Of a stretch of 64,000 nt of DNA, positions 8,710-17,203 are shown one piece after another. This DNA is from JBEOJY01 sp040275305. Lineage in GTDB: Bacteria; Pseudomonadota; Alphaproteobacteria; UBA9219. Positions within the stretch are counted from its first letter, which is position 1. Each line of letters begins with the position of its first letter. The DNA lies in assembly GCA_040275305.1 (NCBI GenBank), contig JBEOJY010000005.1:1-64000 (forward strand), written 5' to 3'. The notes under the pieces were generated by a model that saw only the letters and a program-made list of their open reading frames with translations, made no database searches and was not told the DNA's origin. A program made the position numbers and the translations under genes.

Positions 8710-8729
8710 CTTTCTGCTTGTCTTCGTCT

Positions 8730-9455
8730 TTACTCGCCTTTTTTGGCCTTGGTCTTTTTGGCGGGCTTGGCGTCTGCGACGCTGTCCTTTTTGGAGGCTT
8801 TAGCGGCTTTGGCTGCCTTGGGGGCGGCTTCTTCGTTTGCGCCTTCTTCGGCCTTGGTCTTCTTGTTCTTTTTGGCTGGCTTTTCGGCAGCTTCCGCTTC
8901 TGTGAAGGCGGCAGCTTCCGCAGCTAATTCCGCTTCGCCGGATTCTGCCTTTTTGGCAGCTTTGGCAGTGGCGGCCGCTTCCTTATTGGCCTGCACGACT
9001 GCTTCTTCCTGTGAGCGGGCGATGTTGACGGTGATCTTGATCGAGACTTCGGGGTGAAGTCTGACCTTGACCGGGAACAAGCCGAGAGTTTTGATCGGCG
9101 TGTCGATTTGAACCTGCGAGCGCTCAATCGGTTGGCTGGAGGTCTTAGCTGCTTCGGCGACATCGCGGGCGGTGACTGAGCCGTAGAGCTGACCGGTTTC
9201 GCTCGATTGACGGATGATGACGAGCTTCAGGCCGTCGAGCTTGGCGGCAAGCGTCTGCGCTGCGCTGCGTTCGGCGGCGTTGCGAGCTTCGAGCGTCGCG
9301 CGTTGCTTTTCGAACTGTTCCAGGTTCATCTTGGTCGCGCGCAAGGCTTTCTTCTGCGGCAACAGAAAGTTGCGAGCGTAGCCGGGGCGCACTTTGACGA
9401 CTTGTCCCATGACGCCGAGGCGTTCGATACGTTCCAATAAAATGACTTCGATCAT
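8730..9455 (-). CDS. rplI: 50S ribosomal protein L9 with long Ala/Lys tail
   Basis: 241 aa against about 150 for typical L9. The N-terminal domain (MIEVILLERIERLGVMGQVV, then VRPGYARNFLLP) and the C-domain (SVTARDVAEA, VRLHPEVSI) are complete by about residue 150. The remaining ~90 residues are a low-complexity Ala/Lys/Glu tail. C-terminal extensions of L9 are known in alphaproteobacteria, but this one is long. An AAGGAGAGG ribosome site precedes the start. It follows the DUF2232 membrane gene on the same strand. Confidence 0.95.
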   Translation of the reverse strand: MIEVILLERIERLGVMGQVVKVRPGYARNFLLPQKKALRATKMNLEQFEKQRATLEARNAAERSAAQTLAAKLDGLKLVIIRQSSETGQLYGSVTARDVAEAAKTSSQPIERSQVQIDTPIKTLGLFPVKVRLHPEVSIKITVNIARSQEEAVVQANKEAAATAKAAKKAESGEAELAAEAAAFTEAEAAEKPAKKNKKTKAEEGANEEAAPKAAKAAKASKKDSVADAKPAKKTKAKKGE

Positions 9456-9489
9456 GACTTTTCCTCTCCTTTTTCCTTAATCCTGTTCC

Positions 9490-10482
9490 TTAACGAGTTC
9501 CGTGGGACGGCTTTCCGGCCCAGCGATGCCGGAAATCCAGCCATTGGTCTGCGATGCCCAGCAAAATGACCAGAAGCATGAACACTGGCATGATGGTTAG
9601 GGCGATATAGAAGACGATCAGCGCCAGCACGCTAGCCTTGTTCATGAGGGATGTCAGCGCGTGCGCGATGGCGATGCCTGTCAGCAAATAGGGGAGGCTG
9701 AACAGCAGCGTCATATTGTACGCATAGTACAGGTAGGGATCGCGTAATAGGGCCGTCGCGATGGCCAATCCCAGCGTAATATAGACAAGCCACGCAGGCA
9801 TGCGCATCTCGCGCAATTCGAAGCTGTCACGCAGGTTCCATTTACGCTTTTTCAGGATGCGTTGCGCCGCGAGCAGGCATAGCGACGTTATACAAACCCA
9901 TGCGGTGCCGATAAGCGATGGCATGAAGAACGCGGTCGACTCGATGCTGTTTTTTATGAGCGTTAGATCAATCTGAGTTTTTGAGGTTTTGGCTGCCTCT
10001 TCCATCTGACTTACGACAGCGCGCAAGGCTTCCTGCGTCATGTCCACGGGGATGTTTCCCTGCATCAAAGTCAATCCGCTTAAGGCCGCGAACAGTATCG
10101 CGGCGTAAAACGGCAGGGCTGCGATAAGATAGCCTATCGGGCACCAATAGGTTTTCCCGTCATTGCCGATGCGATAACGCAGCGCCAGCGCCGACAATCC
10201 GACTGCGGGGATTCCATAGAGAAACGCATAGATCAGCGCGATGTTGGCGTGGACGGTGATAAAGAGGCTGGTCGATCCCGCCAAAGTTGCCAGAAGCGAG
10301 GCCAGCGCTCCTGCGCCCAATCCTGCCATGAAAATCGGCAGGCTGGTGGCGTAGGCTAGAAAAAGGAGAGGCGTACCGCTGTAGTTCAACGCCAGCACGA
10401 GGATGAGCGCGCTGAACACTCCGGCAAAGAGCGCTCCTACGTGGCTCGTTAGGCCTCGTGCTGTTTGGGGGGCGTTGGACAT
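9490..10482 (-). CDS. DUF2232 family multi-pass membrane protein
   Basis: 330 aa, predominantly hydrophobic, with about eight to nine predicted membrane segments spread over the length (for example residues 14-35, 40-65 and 70-95). A soluble loop lies around residues 150-175. Its position between rpsR and rplI is typical of the DUF2232 membrane protein of alphaproteobacteria. The biochemical function is not established; some relatives look like substrate-binding ECF-type membrane subunits. The neighbours suggest only co-expression with ribosomal proteins. Confidence 0.75.
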   Translation of the reverse strand: MSNAPQTARGLTSHVGALFAGVFSALILVLALNYSGTPLLFLAYATSLPIFMAGLGAGALASLLATLAGSTSLFITVHANIALIYAFLYGIPAVGLSALALRYRIGNDGKTYWCPIGYLIAALPFYAAILFAALSGLTLMQGNIPVDMTQEALRAVVSQMEEAAKTSKTQIDLTLIKNSIESTAFFMPSLIGTAWVCITSLCLLAAQRILKKRKWNLRDSFELREMRMPAWLVYITLGLAIATALLRDPYLYYAYNMTLLFSLPYLLTGIAIAHALTSLMNKASVLALIVFYIALTIMPVFMLLVILLGIADQWLDFRHRWAGKPSHGTR

Positions 10483-10511
10483 AGAGGATAACCTCTTGCG
10501 CCGATGGGCCG

Positions 10512-10856
10512 TTAGCCGTTGCCGCCGCTGCCGCCGCGCTTGTCGGCGTAGGGCAGAAGGGCGAGATAACGTGCGCGCTTGATGGCGATGGCCAGCTTGC
10601 GCTGCATTTTGGCTGAAACCGCCGAAATACGGCTCGGCATGATCTTGCCACGCTCGGAGACCGAGCGGCGCAGGAGATTCACGTCCTTGTAGTCGATCTT
10701 GGGCGCGTTCTTGCCGGAAAACGGGCAGTTCTTGGGACGGCCACGAAAGCCCCCAAAGCTGCCGAAGCTGCGGCGCTGGCCTCCAGCAGAGCCTCTGTCT
10801 CCCCTGTCTCCTCTGTCTGCGCCGGGGCCTGAGGAAGAGTTGCGGTCCATGCTCAT
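10512..10856 (-). CDS. rpsR: 30S ribosomal protein S18
   Basis: 114 aa. The conserved S18 core starts near residue 43: NCPFSGKNAPKIDYKDVNLL, then RGKIMPSRISAVSAKMQRKL and AIKRARYLALLPY. The first ~40 residues form an Arg/Gly/Asp/Ser-rich low-complexity extension, longer than in E. coli S18 (75 aa). The start overlaps the rpsF stop (ATGA), so it is probably translationally coupled to rpsF, whose product pairs with S18 in the ribosome. Confidence 0.95.
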   Translation of the reverse strand: MSMDRNSSSGPGADRGDRGDRGSAGGQRRSFGSFGGFRGRPKNCPFSGKNAPKIDYKDVNLLRRSVSERGKIMPSRISAVSAKMQRKLAIAIKRARYLALLPYADKRGGSGGNG

Positions 10857-11296
10857 GCTACGGCTCCTTCATTAGGCTTGTTGTCACGGGGGGCGCGGGC
10901 AGGGCGATCACGACGGTCGCCTCCTCTGTCGCTTCTTTCGGGGCGGTCGCCAAAGCCGCCGCGTTCGCTGCGTTCTTCTTTGCGCATCATGGCCGAGGGG
11001 CCAGCTTCAAGCTCTTCGACGCGTACGGTCAGGAAGCGCAGGACGTCTTCGTGGAGGCGCATGTTGCGTTCCATTTCGACAATCGCCGAGGATGGCGCGT
11101 CGATGTTGAACAGGACATAGTGGCCCTTGCGGTTCTTGTTGATGCGATAGGCGAGGGTGCGAAGGCCCCAATGCTCGGTCTTGGCGATTTGCCCGCCTTG
11201 GGCGACGATGATATCGGCGAAGCTTTTCGCCAGAGTTTCCACCTGAGCGGTGGGCACGTCCTGACGGACGATGAAAACGGATTCGTAGAATGGCAT
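10853..11296 (-). CDS. rpsF: 30S ribosomal protein S6
   Basis: 147 aa from ATG 11296. This start is preferred over an upstream in-frame ATG (11398) because GAGGGAG precedes it and S6 normally begins MPFYESVFIVRQD. The core shows HWGLRTLAYRINKNRKGHYV and the RNA-binding face. The last ~40 residues form an Arg/Gly/Asp-rich tail beyond the E. coli length. S6 binds S18 in the 30S platform, matching the coupled rpsR downstream. Confidence 0.95.
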   Translation of the reverse strand: MPFYESVFIVRQDVPTAQVETLAKSFADIIVAQGGQIAKTEHWGLRTLAYRINKNRKGHYVLFNIDAPSSAIVEMERNMRLHEDVLRFLTVRVEELEAGPSAMMRKEERSERGGFGDRPERSDRGGDRRDRPARAPRDNKPNEGAVA

Positions 11297-11324
11297 TCTT
11301 GCGCACTCCCTCAAGGGTTTATGC

Positions 11325-11396
11325 GACCGGACGCCGGGCCGGGGACATCCCGACACATCGGCCGCTCCGGTCAAGCCGACCCTCAATGGGGTCGGC
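11325..11396 (-). promoter_or_regulatory. Candidate rpsF leader (S6:S18-type autoregulatory RNA)
   Basis: The leader upstream of rpsF holds an 8-base GC hairpin, GCCGACCC with GGGTCGGC (roughly 11375-11396). A second pairing is GACCGG (11325-11330) with CCGGTC (11367-11372), and the loop region is rich in CCG. S6:S18 complexes are known to bind rpsF leaders with a conserved CCG-containing loop in several bacterial phyla. No consensus was compared, so this is a positional and structural suggestion. The first hairpin could alternatively be a terminator remnant of purB. Confidence 0.4.
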
Positions 11397-11464
11397 AAGG
11401 AGCAGTAAAGCGGCGGATTATAGCGGCTGATGCCGGGAAAGCAAGGGGAAATTAGGCGGTATAT

Positions 11465-12778
11465 TTACGCTTTTTGCACTCTCTCCCAAATCTCTTTCGC
11501 GTGGCGGATATAGTAGTCGTTGTCGAAGCAGGCGAGGAGGGTTTCGGGTTTCACGAGGCTTGCGATGTCGGGGTCGGATTTGACGCGGTCGGGGAAGCTT
11601 AGGGTCGATTCCCCTTTCTGGATGGCTTGCCAGACGGCCATGGCGTGCGATTGGACGAGCTTGTAGGCGTCTTCGCGGCTCATTCCAGCTTGGGTCAGCG
11701 CCAGCAGCACGCGCTGCGAGAAATGCAAGCCTCCGAGCGCGTTCAGGTTCGCTTCGACACGGTCGGGATAGACGACCAGATCGCGGACCATGCCTGCGAG
11801 CCGCGACAGCGCAAAATCAAGCGCAATGGTGGTGTCGGGCGCGATGACGCGCTCGACCGAAGAGTGCGAGATGTCGCGTTCGTGCCAGAGAGCCACGTTT
11901 TCGAGCGCAGGCGCGACGGCGGCGCGGACGATACGAGCTAGGCCTGTCAGATTTTCCGACAGAACGGGGTTGCGCTTGTGCGGCATGGCGCTGGAGCCTT
12001 TTTGGCCCTTGGCGAAGGCTTCCTCGGCCTCGCGCACTTCGCTGCGCTGGAGGTGGCGGATTTCGATGGCGAGGTTTTCGATGGAGCTTGCTATCACGCC
12101 GAGGGTGGCGAAGAACATCGCGTGGCGGTCGCGTGGAATGACTTGCGTCGAGATGGTTTCAGGCTGGAGGCCAAGCTTGTCCGCGACATAGGCTTCGACG
12201 CGCGGATCGACGGTCGCGAAGGTGCCGACGGGGCCGGAGATGGCGCAGGTCGCGATGTCTTCGCGCGCGGCCGTGAGGCGTTTGCGGTTGCGGGCGAAAG
12301 CGGCGTAGTGGCTCGCGAATTTGAGGCCGAAGCTGGTCGGTTCGGCGTGGATGCCGTGGCTGCGCCCTATGGTCACGAGGTCAAGATGCTTTTCCACCAG
12401 TGTTCTGAGCGCTTTCAGAACGGTGTCTAGATCTTTCAGCAGGAGGTCGGCGGCTTGCGTGAGCTGCACGGCGAAGGCTGTGTCGAGCACGTCGCTGGAG
12501 GTCATGCCCTGATGCAGGAAACGCGCATCAGGTCCGATGTTTTCCGAGACGTTGGTCAGGAAGGCGAGCACGTCGTGGCGGGTCGTCAGTTCAATTTCGT
12601 CGATCCGCGCGATGTCCCATTTCCCCTTTTTTCTTATGGCCTTAGCGGAAGAGGCGGGAATTGTTCCCAGTTCAGCCATCGCTTCGCAGGCGGCGGCTTC
12701 GATTTCGAACCAGATGCTGTAGCGGTTCTCGGCTTGCCAGATCTGTTCCATTTCGGGTCGGGAATAGCGTGGAATCAT
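11465..12778 (-). CDS. purB: Adenylosuccinate lyase
   Basis: 437 aa fumarase/aspartase superfamily enzyme. It cleaves SAICAR to AICAR and adenylosuccinate to AMP in purine synthesis. Signature segments include the N-terminal MIPRYSRPEM, the TSSDVLDTA catalytic region, GRSHGIHAEPTSFG, and the superfamily signature GSSAMPHKRNPVLSEN at about residues 263-278. The length is normal. It is the first gene of the minus-strand block leading to rpsF and lies divergent from the small secreted-protein gene at 12932. Confidence 0.97.
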   Translation of the reverse strand: MIPRYSRPEMEQIWQAENRYSIWFEIEAAACEAMAELGTIPASSAKAIRKKGKWDIARIDEIELTTRHDVLAFLTNVSENIGPDARFLHQGMTSSDVLDTAFAVQLTQAADLLLKDLDTVLKALRTLVEKHLDLVTIGRSHGIHAEPTSFGLKFASHYAAFARNRKRLTAAREDIATCAISGPVGTFATVDPRVEAYVADKLGLQPETISTQVIPRDRHAMFFATLGVIASSIENLAIEIRHLQRSEVREAEEAFAKGQKGSSAMPHKRNPVLSENLTGLARIVRAAVAPALENVALWHERDISHSSVERVIAPDTTIALDFALSRLAGMVRDLVVYPDRVEANLNALGGLHFSQRVLLALTQAGMSREDAYKLVQSHAMAVWQAIQKGESTLSFPDRVKSDPDIASLVKPETLLACFDNDYYIRHAKEIWERVQKA

Positions 12779-12931
12779 GTGGATCTACCTTAAAGCTCTT
12801 TCTTCATGAAATGATGTAGGCTAATGTGTAGCATCCTTTTTTGCTTTCGCCTACTCTGCGCGTGTGGGCGGCAAGCTTTGGGTTTGGGGCTTGAGACGAA
12901 GCCCGGATCATTTTCAACGAGGGGGAGTCCC

Positions 12932-13300
12932 ATGCGTATCGTTTCTGTTTTGGCCCTGACGGGCGTTGTGGTGTTGGCGGCGGTTCCGGCGATGGCGGGA
13001 ACGCTTACGTTTTCCGGCGGGCAGGGCAATTGGAAATCGACCAAGTGCATCGAGCCTTCGGCTCCGCCTTCATTACAGGAGACTAATCCCGAAACCCCGG
13101 CCTCAAGCATGAACGCCATGATGACGCAATACAATGAGTATGTGGGCGCGATGCAGGCTTATATGAACTGCGTGAGCGATGAAGCTCAGAACGATGCCAA
13201 TACGGCGAACAAAACGATTGCCCAGTCGGCGCAATCCACTATCGAAGCTTCGAGCCAGAAGATTTCCTCGCTTGGCGCGATGTTGAGCCGTAAGAAGTAG
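12932..13300 (+). CDS. Small secreted hypothetical protein
   Basis: 122 aa from ATG 12932, chosen because GAGGGGGAG lies just upstream and it opens a clean Sec signal peptide (hydrophobic core about residues 4-18, cleavage after AMA near 22). The mature part is small, rich in Ser, Asn, Ala and Gln, and contains two Cys (in TKCIEP and NCVSD) that could form a disulfide. The C-terminus is basic (SRKK). I do not recognise the family. A MITE-like element begins about ten bases after the stop. Confidence 0.6.
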   Translation: MRIVSVLALTGVVVLAAVPAMAGTLTFSGGQGNWKSTKCIEPSAPPSLQETNPETPASSMNAMMTQYNEYVGAMQAYMNCVSDEAQNDANTANKTIAQSAQSTIEASSQKISSLGAMLSRKK

Positions 13301-13310
13301 GCAGACTGCA

Positions 13311-13565
13311 TGCTACCCTACAGATGGATGCATTGACATTGCAGGAAAAACAAGCCACACGCGTCATTCCGGCGAAAGTCGGAATCCAGCTTGCGAGCGG
13401 CAGCGAGCGGGACAGAACGAATTCACGGCCTGCGATCGTGAGCGCGCTTGAGACTCTTTCGCACCGCAGACGCGGCGCTGCTGGATTCCGGCTTTCGCCG
13501 GAATGACGCGGACGGCTAAGATAAGTGTTTTTATCAAACAATGGGTTAATGTGTAGGGTGGCGTG
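13311..13565. mobile_element. MITE-like element, family B, long copy
   Basis: The ends are TGCTACCCTACAG and TGTAGGGTGGCG, near-complementary terminal inverted repeats. The outer segments (CATTGACATTGCAGG, CAAGCCAC, GGCTAAGATAAG, CAAACAATGGGTTAATG) recur almost base for base at 58321-58455. Between them lies a larger palindrome opening GCGTCATTCCGGCGAAAG and closing CTTTCGCCGGAATGACGC, with about 90 bases of unrelated core. The short copy has only a minimal hairpin there. There is no open frame for a transposase, so any mobility would need proteins in trans. Confidence 0.7.
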
Positions 13566-13579
13566 GGCAGGCTGTATAT

Positions 13580-13684
13580 ACTCTGTATCTGTTGAAACCA
13601 GAAAATGCGTTTCCCGCCTTCTGTGGGCCACTCCTTGCAATGACGTCCTTTTGGCTTCTTCGGGTTTTTTTTAGGATACAGAGT
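13580..13684. mobile_element. MITE-like element, family C, short diverged copy
   Basis: It is bounded by ACTCTGTATC (13580-13589) and GATACAGAGT (13675-13684), perfect 10-base inverted repeats. The interior TTGAAACCAGAAAATG resembles the complement of the right end of the element at 36879-37120, so the two are probably the same family in opposite orientation. It sits almost back to back with the family B element, in the 583-base gap between the secreted-protein gene and nadE. No gene is visible in that gap. Confidence 0.5.
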
Positions 13685-13883
13685 TTAGCGTATGAAGCGT
13701 TGAGCACACTTCTCAAGAAAGCACGAACTGATTTCGTTCCTCTCGTGGGGAAGGGATTTGGCTTGTCTTGTTTGCTGGGCTCCCAATTTTTGGACCGCGA
13801 TGGGGGTATGCGTCTCGTTTCTTTTTCACGGAAAGCCATGTGACCCCTGTTCTGTAGTTCGTTCGTTTTTTCAGGTTCATTCG

Positions 13884-15614
13884 ATGACTGAAGTTTTTTC
13901 CGTCGCCTTCGCGCAGCTTAACCCCGTGATGGGCGATTTGGCAGGCAATGTCGCGCGCATTCGCAAGGCGTGGGAATGGGCGACGGCGCAGGGCGCGGAT
14001 CTCTTGATGACTTCGGAACTGGCGTTGTGCGGCTATCCACCGGAAGATCTTGTGCTCAAGCCAAGCTTTCAGGACGCGACGCGCGCGGCTGCGGCGGAAC
14101 TGGCGCGGTTGACGGAAGCGGAGGGGGCTCCCGCAATCTTACTCGGCGCTCCGTGGCGCGAGGACGATGGCGCGCTTTATAACGCCGCGCTGTTGCTCGA
14201 TGGCGGACACATTGTCGGCAAGGCGTTCAAGCGCGACCTTCCGAATTACGGCCCGTTCGACGAGAAGCGCGTGTTTGCGGCAGCGGGCGTTCAAAAGCCG
14301 ATTGATTTTCGTGGAATCAAGCTGGGTGTCATGATCTGCGAGGATATGTGGACGCCTGAGGCCGCAAAGGATCTTCAGCAAGCAGGCGCCCAGATTCTTT
14401 TGATTCCCAACGGCAGCCCTTATGAGCATGGCAAGGGTCGCGCGCGGATGGAGCTGGCGCGGCGGCGCGTGGCCGAGACCGGATTGCCGCTTGTCTATGT
14501 GAACCAGATCGGCGGGCAGGACGAGTTGGTGTTCGACGGAGGGTCGTTCGTTCTGGATGCGCAGGGGGTATGCGTCGCGCAGGCGCGGGTGTGGGAAACC
14601 GATCGCGGGTTGGTGGCGTGGCGCGTAGCAGGAGGGGCATTACCTTTGGAGGAGGGGCGGGCCGTTTTTGCGGACAACGCGCGCGCGCCGGAAGGGGATA
14701 TGTCCGAGGAAGCCGCAGTCTATCACGCGCTGATGCTGGGGTTGCGCGATTACGTCAACAAGAACGCTTTTAACGGCGTTGTGCTGGGCTTGTCGGGCGG
14801 GATCGACAGCGCTTTGGCGGCGTTGCTTGCGGTCGATGCCGTGGGCGCGGATCGCGTGTGGACGGCGATGCTGCCGTCGCCTTACACGTCCGACGAGAGC
14901 CGCGAGGACGCCACGAAGATCGCAATGGCGCTCGGATGCTTTTATGACGAGATTCCCATTCACGCCGCGATGGAGGCGTTCGAAGGCACGCTCGGCAAAG
15001 TGTTTCATGATCGCGAGGCGGAGGCGGGGGATGTTGGGCTGGCGCGGGAGAATATTCAGGCGCGCGCGCGTGGCGTGATGCTGATGGCTTTGTCGAACGC
15101 CTTTGGACCTATGGTGATTTCGACCGGAAATAAATCGGAGATGTCTGTCGGTTATTCGACGCTCTATGGCGATTTGTGCGGCGGGTTCGCAGTTTTGAAA
15201 GACGTGTACAAGACGCAGGTTTACAAGATTACGCGCTGGCGCAATGCGAATAAGCCCGCGACGGCTTTGGGGCCGCCGCCGGGGGGAGAGAAGGGCGACG
15301 ATCAGCCGCTTGTTCCGGAGCGCGTGTTTACCAAGGCTCCGACGGCGGAGCTGAGGCCGAACCAGAAGGATCAGGATAGTTTGCCGCCTTATGAGGTGCT
15401 GGATGCCGTGCTGGAATGTTTGATCGAGCGCGATATGGGGCTGGCCGAGATCGTTGCGCAGGGACATGATGCCGCGCTCGTCGCGCGGGTCGCGGCGATG
15501 CTCGACAAGGCCGAGTACAAAAGGCGGCAGGCTCCGCCCGGCGTTAAGATTACGCGGCGGCACCTTGGGATTGATCGGCGCTATCCGATTACGAACAAGT
15601 ATCGGGAGAGGTAG
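13884..15614 (+). CDS. nadE: Glutamine-dependent NAD+ synthetase
   Basis: 576 aa. Residues 1 to about 270 are a nitrilase-type glutaminase domain (ELALCGYPPEDL with catalytic Glu, KRDLPNYGPFDEKR, and the Cys in VMICEDMWTP). Residues about 285-576 are the ATP-pyrophosphatase synthetase domain, with the PP-loop LGLSGGIDSALAA and STGNKSEMSVGYSTLYGD. It amidates nicotinate adenine dinucleotide to NAD+, drawing ammonia from Gln. The start at 13884 (MTEVFSVAFAQLNP) is preferred over an upstream ATG (13758) that would add an atypical Cys-rich N-terminus from intergenic DNA. Confidence 0.95.
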   Translation: MTEVFSVAFAQLNPVMGDLAGNVARIRKAWEWATAQGADLLMTSELALCGYPPEDLVLKPSFQDATRAAAAELARLTEAEGAPAILLGAPWREDDGALYNAALLLDGGHIVGKAFKRDLPNYGPFDEKRVFAAAGVQKPIDFRGIKLGVMICEDMWTPEAAKDLQQAGAQILLIPNGSPYEHGKGRARMELARRRVAETGLPLVYVNQIGGQDELVFDGGSFVLDAQGVCVAQARVWETDRGLVAWRVAGGALPLEEGRAVFADNARAPEGDMSEEAAVYHALMLGLRDYVNKNAFNGVVLGLSGGIDSALAALLAVDAVGADRVWTAMLPSPYTSDESREDATKIAMALGCFYDEIPIHAAMEAFEGTLGKVFHDREAEAGDVGLARENIQARARGVMLMALSNAFGPMVISTGNKSEMSVGYSTLYGDLCGGFAVLKDVYKTQVYKITRWRNANKPATALGPPPGGEKGDDQPLVPERVFTKAPTAELRPNQKDQDSLPPYEVLDAVLECLIERDMGLAEIVAQGHDAALVARVAAMLDKAEYKRRQAPPGVKITRRHLGIDRRYPITNKYRER

Positions 15615-15979
15615 GCATCCAGTTGCGCCCAAGTCTGTGGCGCGAAAGAGACAAGAATCCCAACGTAGCCACATGCGGTGAATCCGTCGTGTTTTTGCTC
15701 GCTGCCGCTCGCAGACTGGATGCCGACTTCCGTCGGCATGACGCTTGCGGCTACACCTAACTACATGACCCAACAATGGGTTGGTGTGCCATTCGACTTG
15801 TGGTGCTACCTGCGCCCTTGCGGGGAGGGAATCCAGCTGCGCTTGCGGTGCGGTTGTTTTCATCTTTTCAAACTCAAGGAGCGCACTCGGTCTTCACGTG
15901 TTTACCTTGTCTTTACCAACGGGGTTCCATAGTTTTCGTTGCCTTTGAAGTTCTCATAGGCGTTCACCGTCGGGCCACC
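15615..15979. repeat. Decayed palindromic repeat region between nadE and phaZ
   Basis: No gene is visible. GGCATCCAG near 15614 is mirrored by CTGGATGCC (15716-15724). ATGCCGAC-TTCC-GTCGGCAT (15719-15738) is an 8-base hairpin followed by GACGC. The stretch CAACAATGGGTTGGTGTG (about 15770-15787) resembles the right end of the family B elements (CAAACAATGGGTTAATGTG). This looks like a degraded family B copy. The reading frame upstream of phaZ crosses this DNA and should not be taken as coding. Confidence 0.45.
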
Positions 15980-17203
15980 ATGATTTTCTATCCTCTCCAT
16001 GAAGCGCAGCGCGCGGCGATGATGCCGTTGCGGATGGCGGCGGTGGCGGCTCAGGTCGCGCTGCATCATCCGTTCTTTCCGGGTTTTGGTTCGACGCCCG
16101 AACGCGCGGCGGTCGCGGGCGCGGAGATTTTCGAACGCGCGATGCGCGATTTTAACAAGCCTTCCTTCGGATTTGGGACTACGGAAACTGACGGGCGCGA
16201 GGTCGCGGTCAGCGAAGAGGTCGTTTGGAATAAGCCGTTTTGCCAGCTTCTGCATTTTCAGCGCGAGGGTTGCGCGGCGCGGCGCGATCCGCGCGTTCTG
16301 ATCGTCGCGCCGATGTCGTGCCACCATGCGACGCTGTTGCGCGGAACGGTCGAAGCGATGTTGCCCGACCATGATGTCTATATCACGGACTGGGCCGACG
16401 CGAAGCTGGTGCCGCTCGCCGAAGGGGCGTTCGATCTCGACGACTATATCGACTATGTGTCTGAGCTTTTGCGTTTCCTTGGACCGGATACGCATGTGGT
16501 GGCCGTGTGCCAGCCGTCGGTTCCGGCGCTGTGCGCGGTCGCTTTGATGGCGGCGGCAGGGGATGCCGCACAGCCGCGTTCGCTGACGTTGATGGGTGGA
16601 CCGATTGATCCGCGCCGCGCGCCGACGGCGATGACGCAGGCGATTGCCGCGATGCCTTTGGAATGGTTTAAATCCATGGTGGTCGAGGCTGTGCCGTTCA
16701 GCTATCCGGGCGCACTGCGCATGGTCTATCCGGGGTTTTTACAGTTGCAGGGATTCATGGCGATGAATCCGGATCGGCATGCGCACGAGCATCTTCGGCT
16801 GTTTAACAGCTTGGTGGCCGGAGACGCCGAGGCGGCTCTTACACACCGGAAGTTCTACGACGAATATCTTGCCGTGATGGATGTGACGGCGGAGTTCTAC
16901 TTGCAGACGGTCGAGCGGGTGTTTCAGCGTTTCGATCTGCCGCGCGGCGCGTTCGTTTCGCGTGGGCGGAAGGTCGAGCCTCAGGCGATCCGCAAGACCG
17001 CGTTGATGGTGATGGAAGGCGAGCACGACGATATTTCCGCGCCGGGGCAAGCGCTACCCGCGCTTGAGTTATGTAGCGGTTTGCCTGAGAGCATGAAGGC
17101 CTATTACCTGCAGAAGGGTGTCGGGCATTTCGGGTTGTTTAGCGGAAAACTGTGGAGAGGCGAGGCGTTGCCGAAATTGCGGGCGTTTATGCGGGAGCAT
17201 TGA
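15980..17203 (+). CDS. phaZ: Intracellular polyhydroxyalkanoate depolymerase
   Basis: 407 aa from ATG 15980; a longer frame upstream runs through repeat DNA. The protein matches the intracellular PHB depolymerase family: N-terminal MIFYPLHEAQRAAMMPLRMAA, LIVAPMSCHHATLLRGTVE, YITDWADAKLVP, and the nucleophile segment VAVCQPSVPALCAV with Cys177 in place of Ser. The C-terminal YLQKGVGHFGLFSGKLWR carries the catalytic His. These enzymes mobilise stored PHA granules, consistent with the phasin at 58528. Its 3' end overlaps convergent rsmE by 17 bases. Confidence 0.93.
   Translation: MIFYPLHEAQRAAMMPLRMAAVAAQVALHHPFFPGFGSTPERAAVAGAEIFERAMRDFNKPSFGFGTTETDGREVAVSEEVVWNKPFCQLLHFQREGCAARRDPRVLIVAPMSCHHATLLRGTVEAMLPDHDVYITDWADAKLVPLAEGAFDLDDYIDYVSELLRFLGPDTHVVAVCQPSVPALCAVALMAAAGDAAQPRSLTLMGGPIDPRRAPTAMTQAIAAMPLEWFKSMVVEAVPFSYPGALRMVYPGFLQLQGFMAMNPDRHAHEHLRLFNSLVAGDAEAALTHRKFYDEYLAVMDVTAEFYLQTVERVFQRFDLPRGAFVSRGRKVEPQAIRKTALMVMEGEHDDISAPGQALPALELCSGLPESMKAYYLQKGVGHFGLFSGKLWRGEALPKLRAFMREH

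Noticed and set aside
13758..13883. Longer nadE start
   Set aside because: The extra residues are Cys- and Trp-rich and come from repeat-adjacent intergenic DNA; the nitrilase domain starts at 13884.
15776..15979. N-terminal extension of phaZ
   Set aside because: It crosses decayed repeat DNA; the family N-terminus MIFYPLHEAQ begins at 15980.
17187..17203. rsmE/phaZ 3' overlap as a regulatory antisense unit
   Set aside because: A 17-base convergent overlap is common and shows no sign of regulation.
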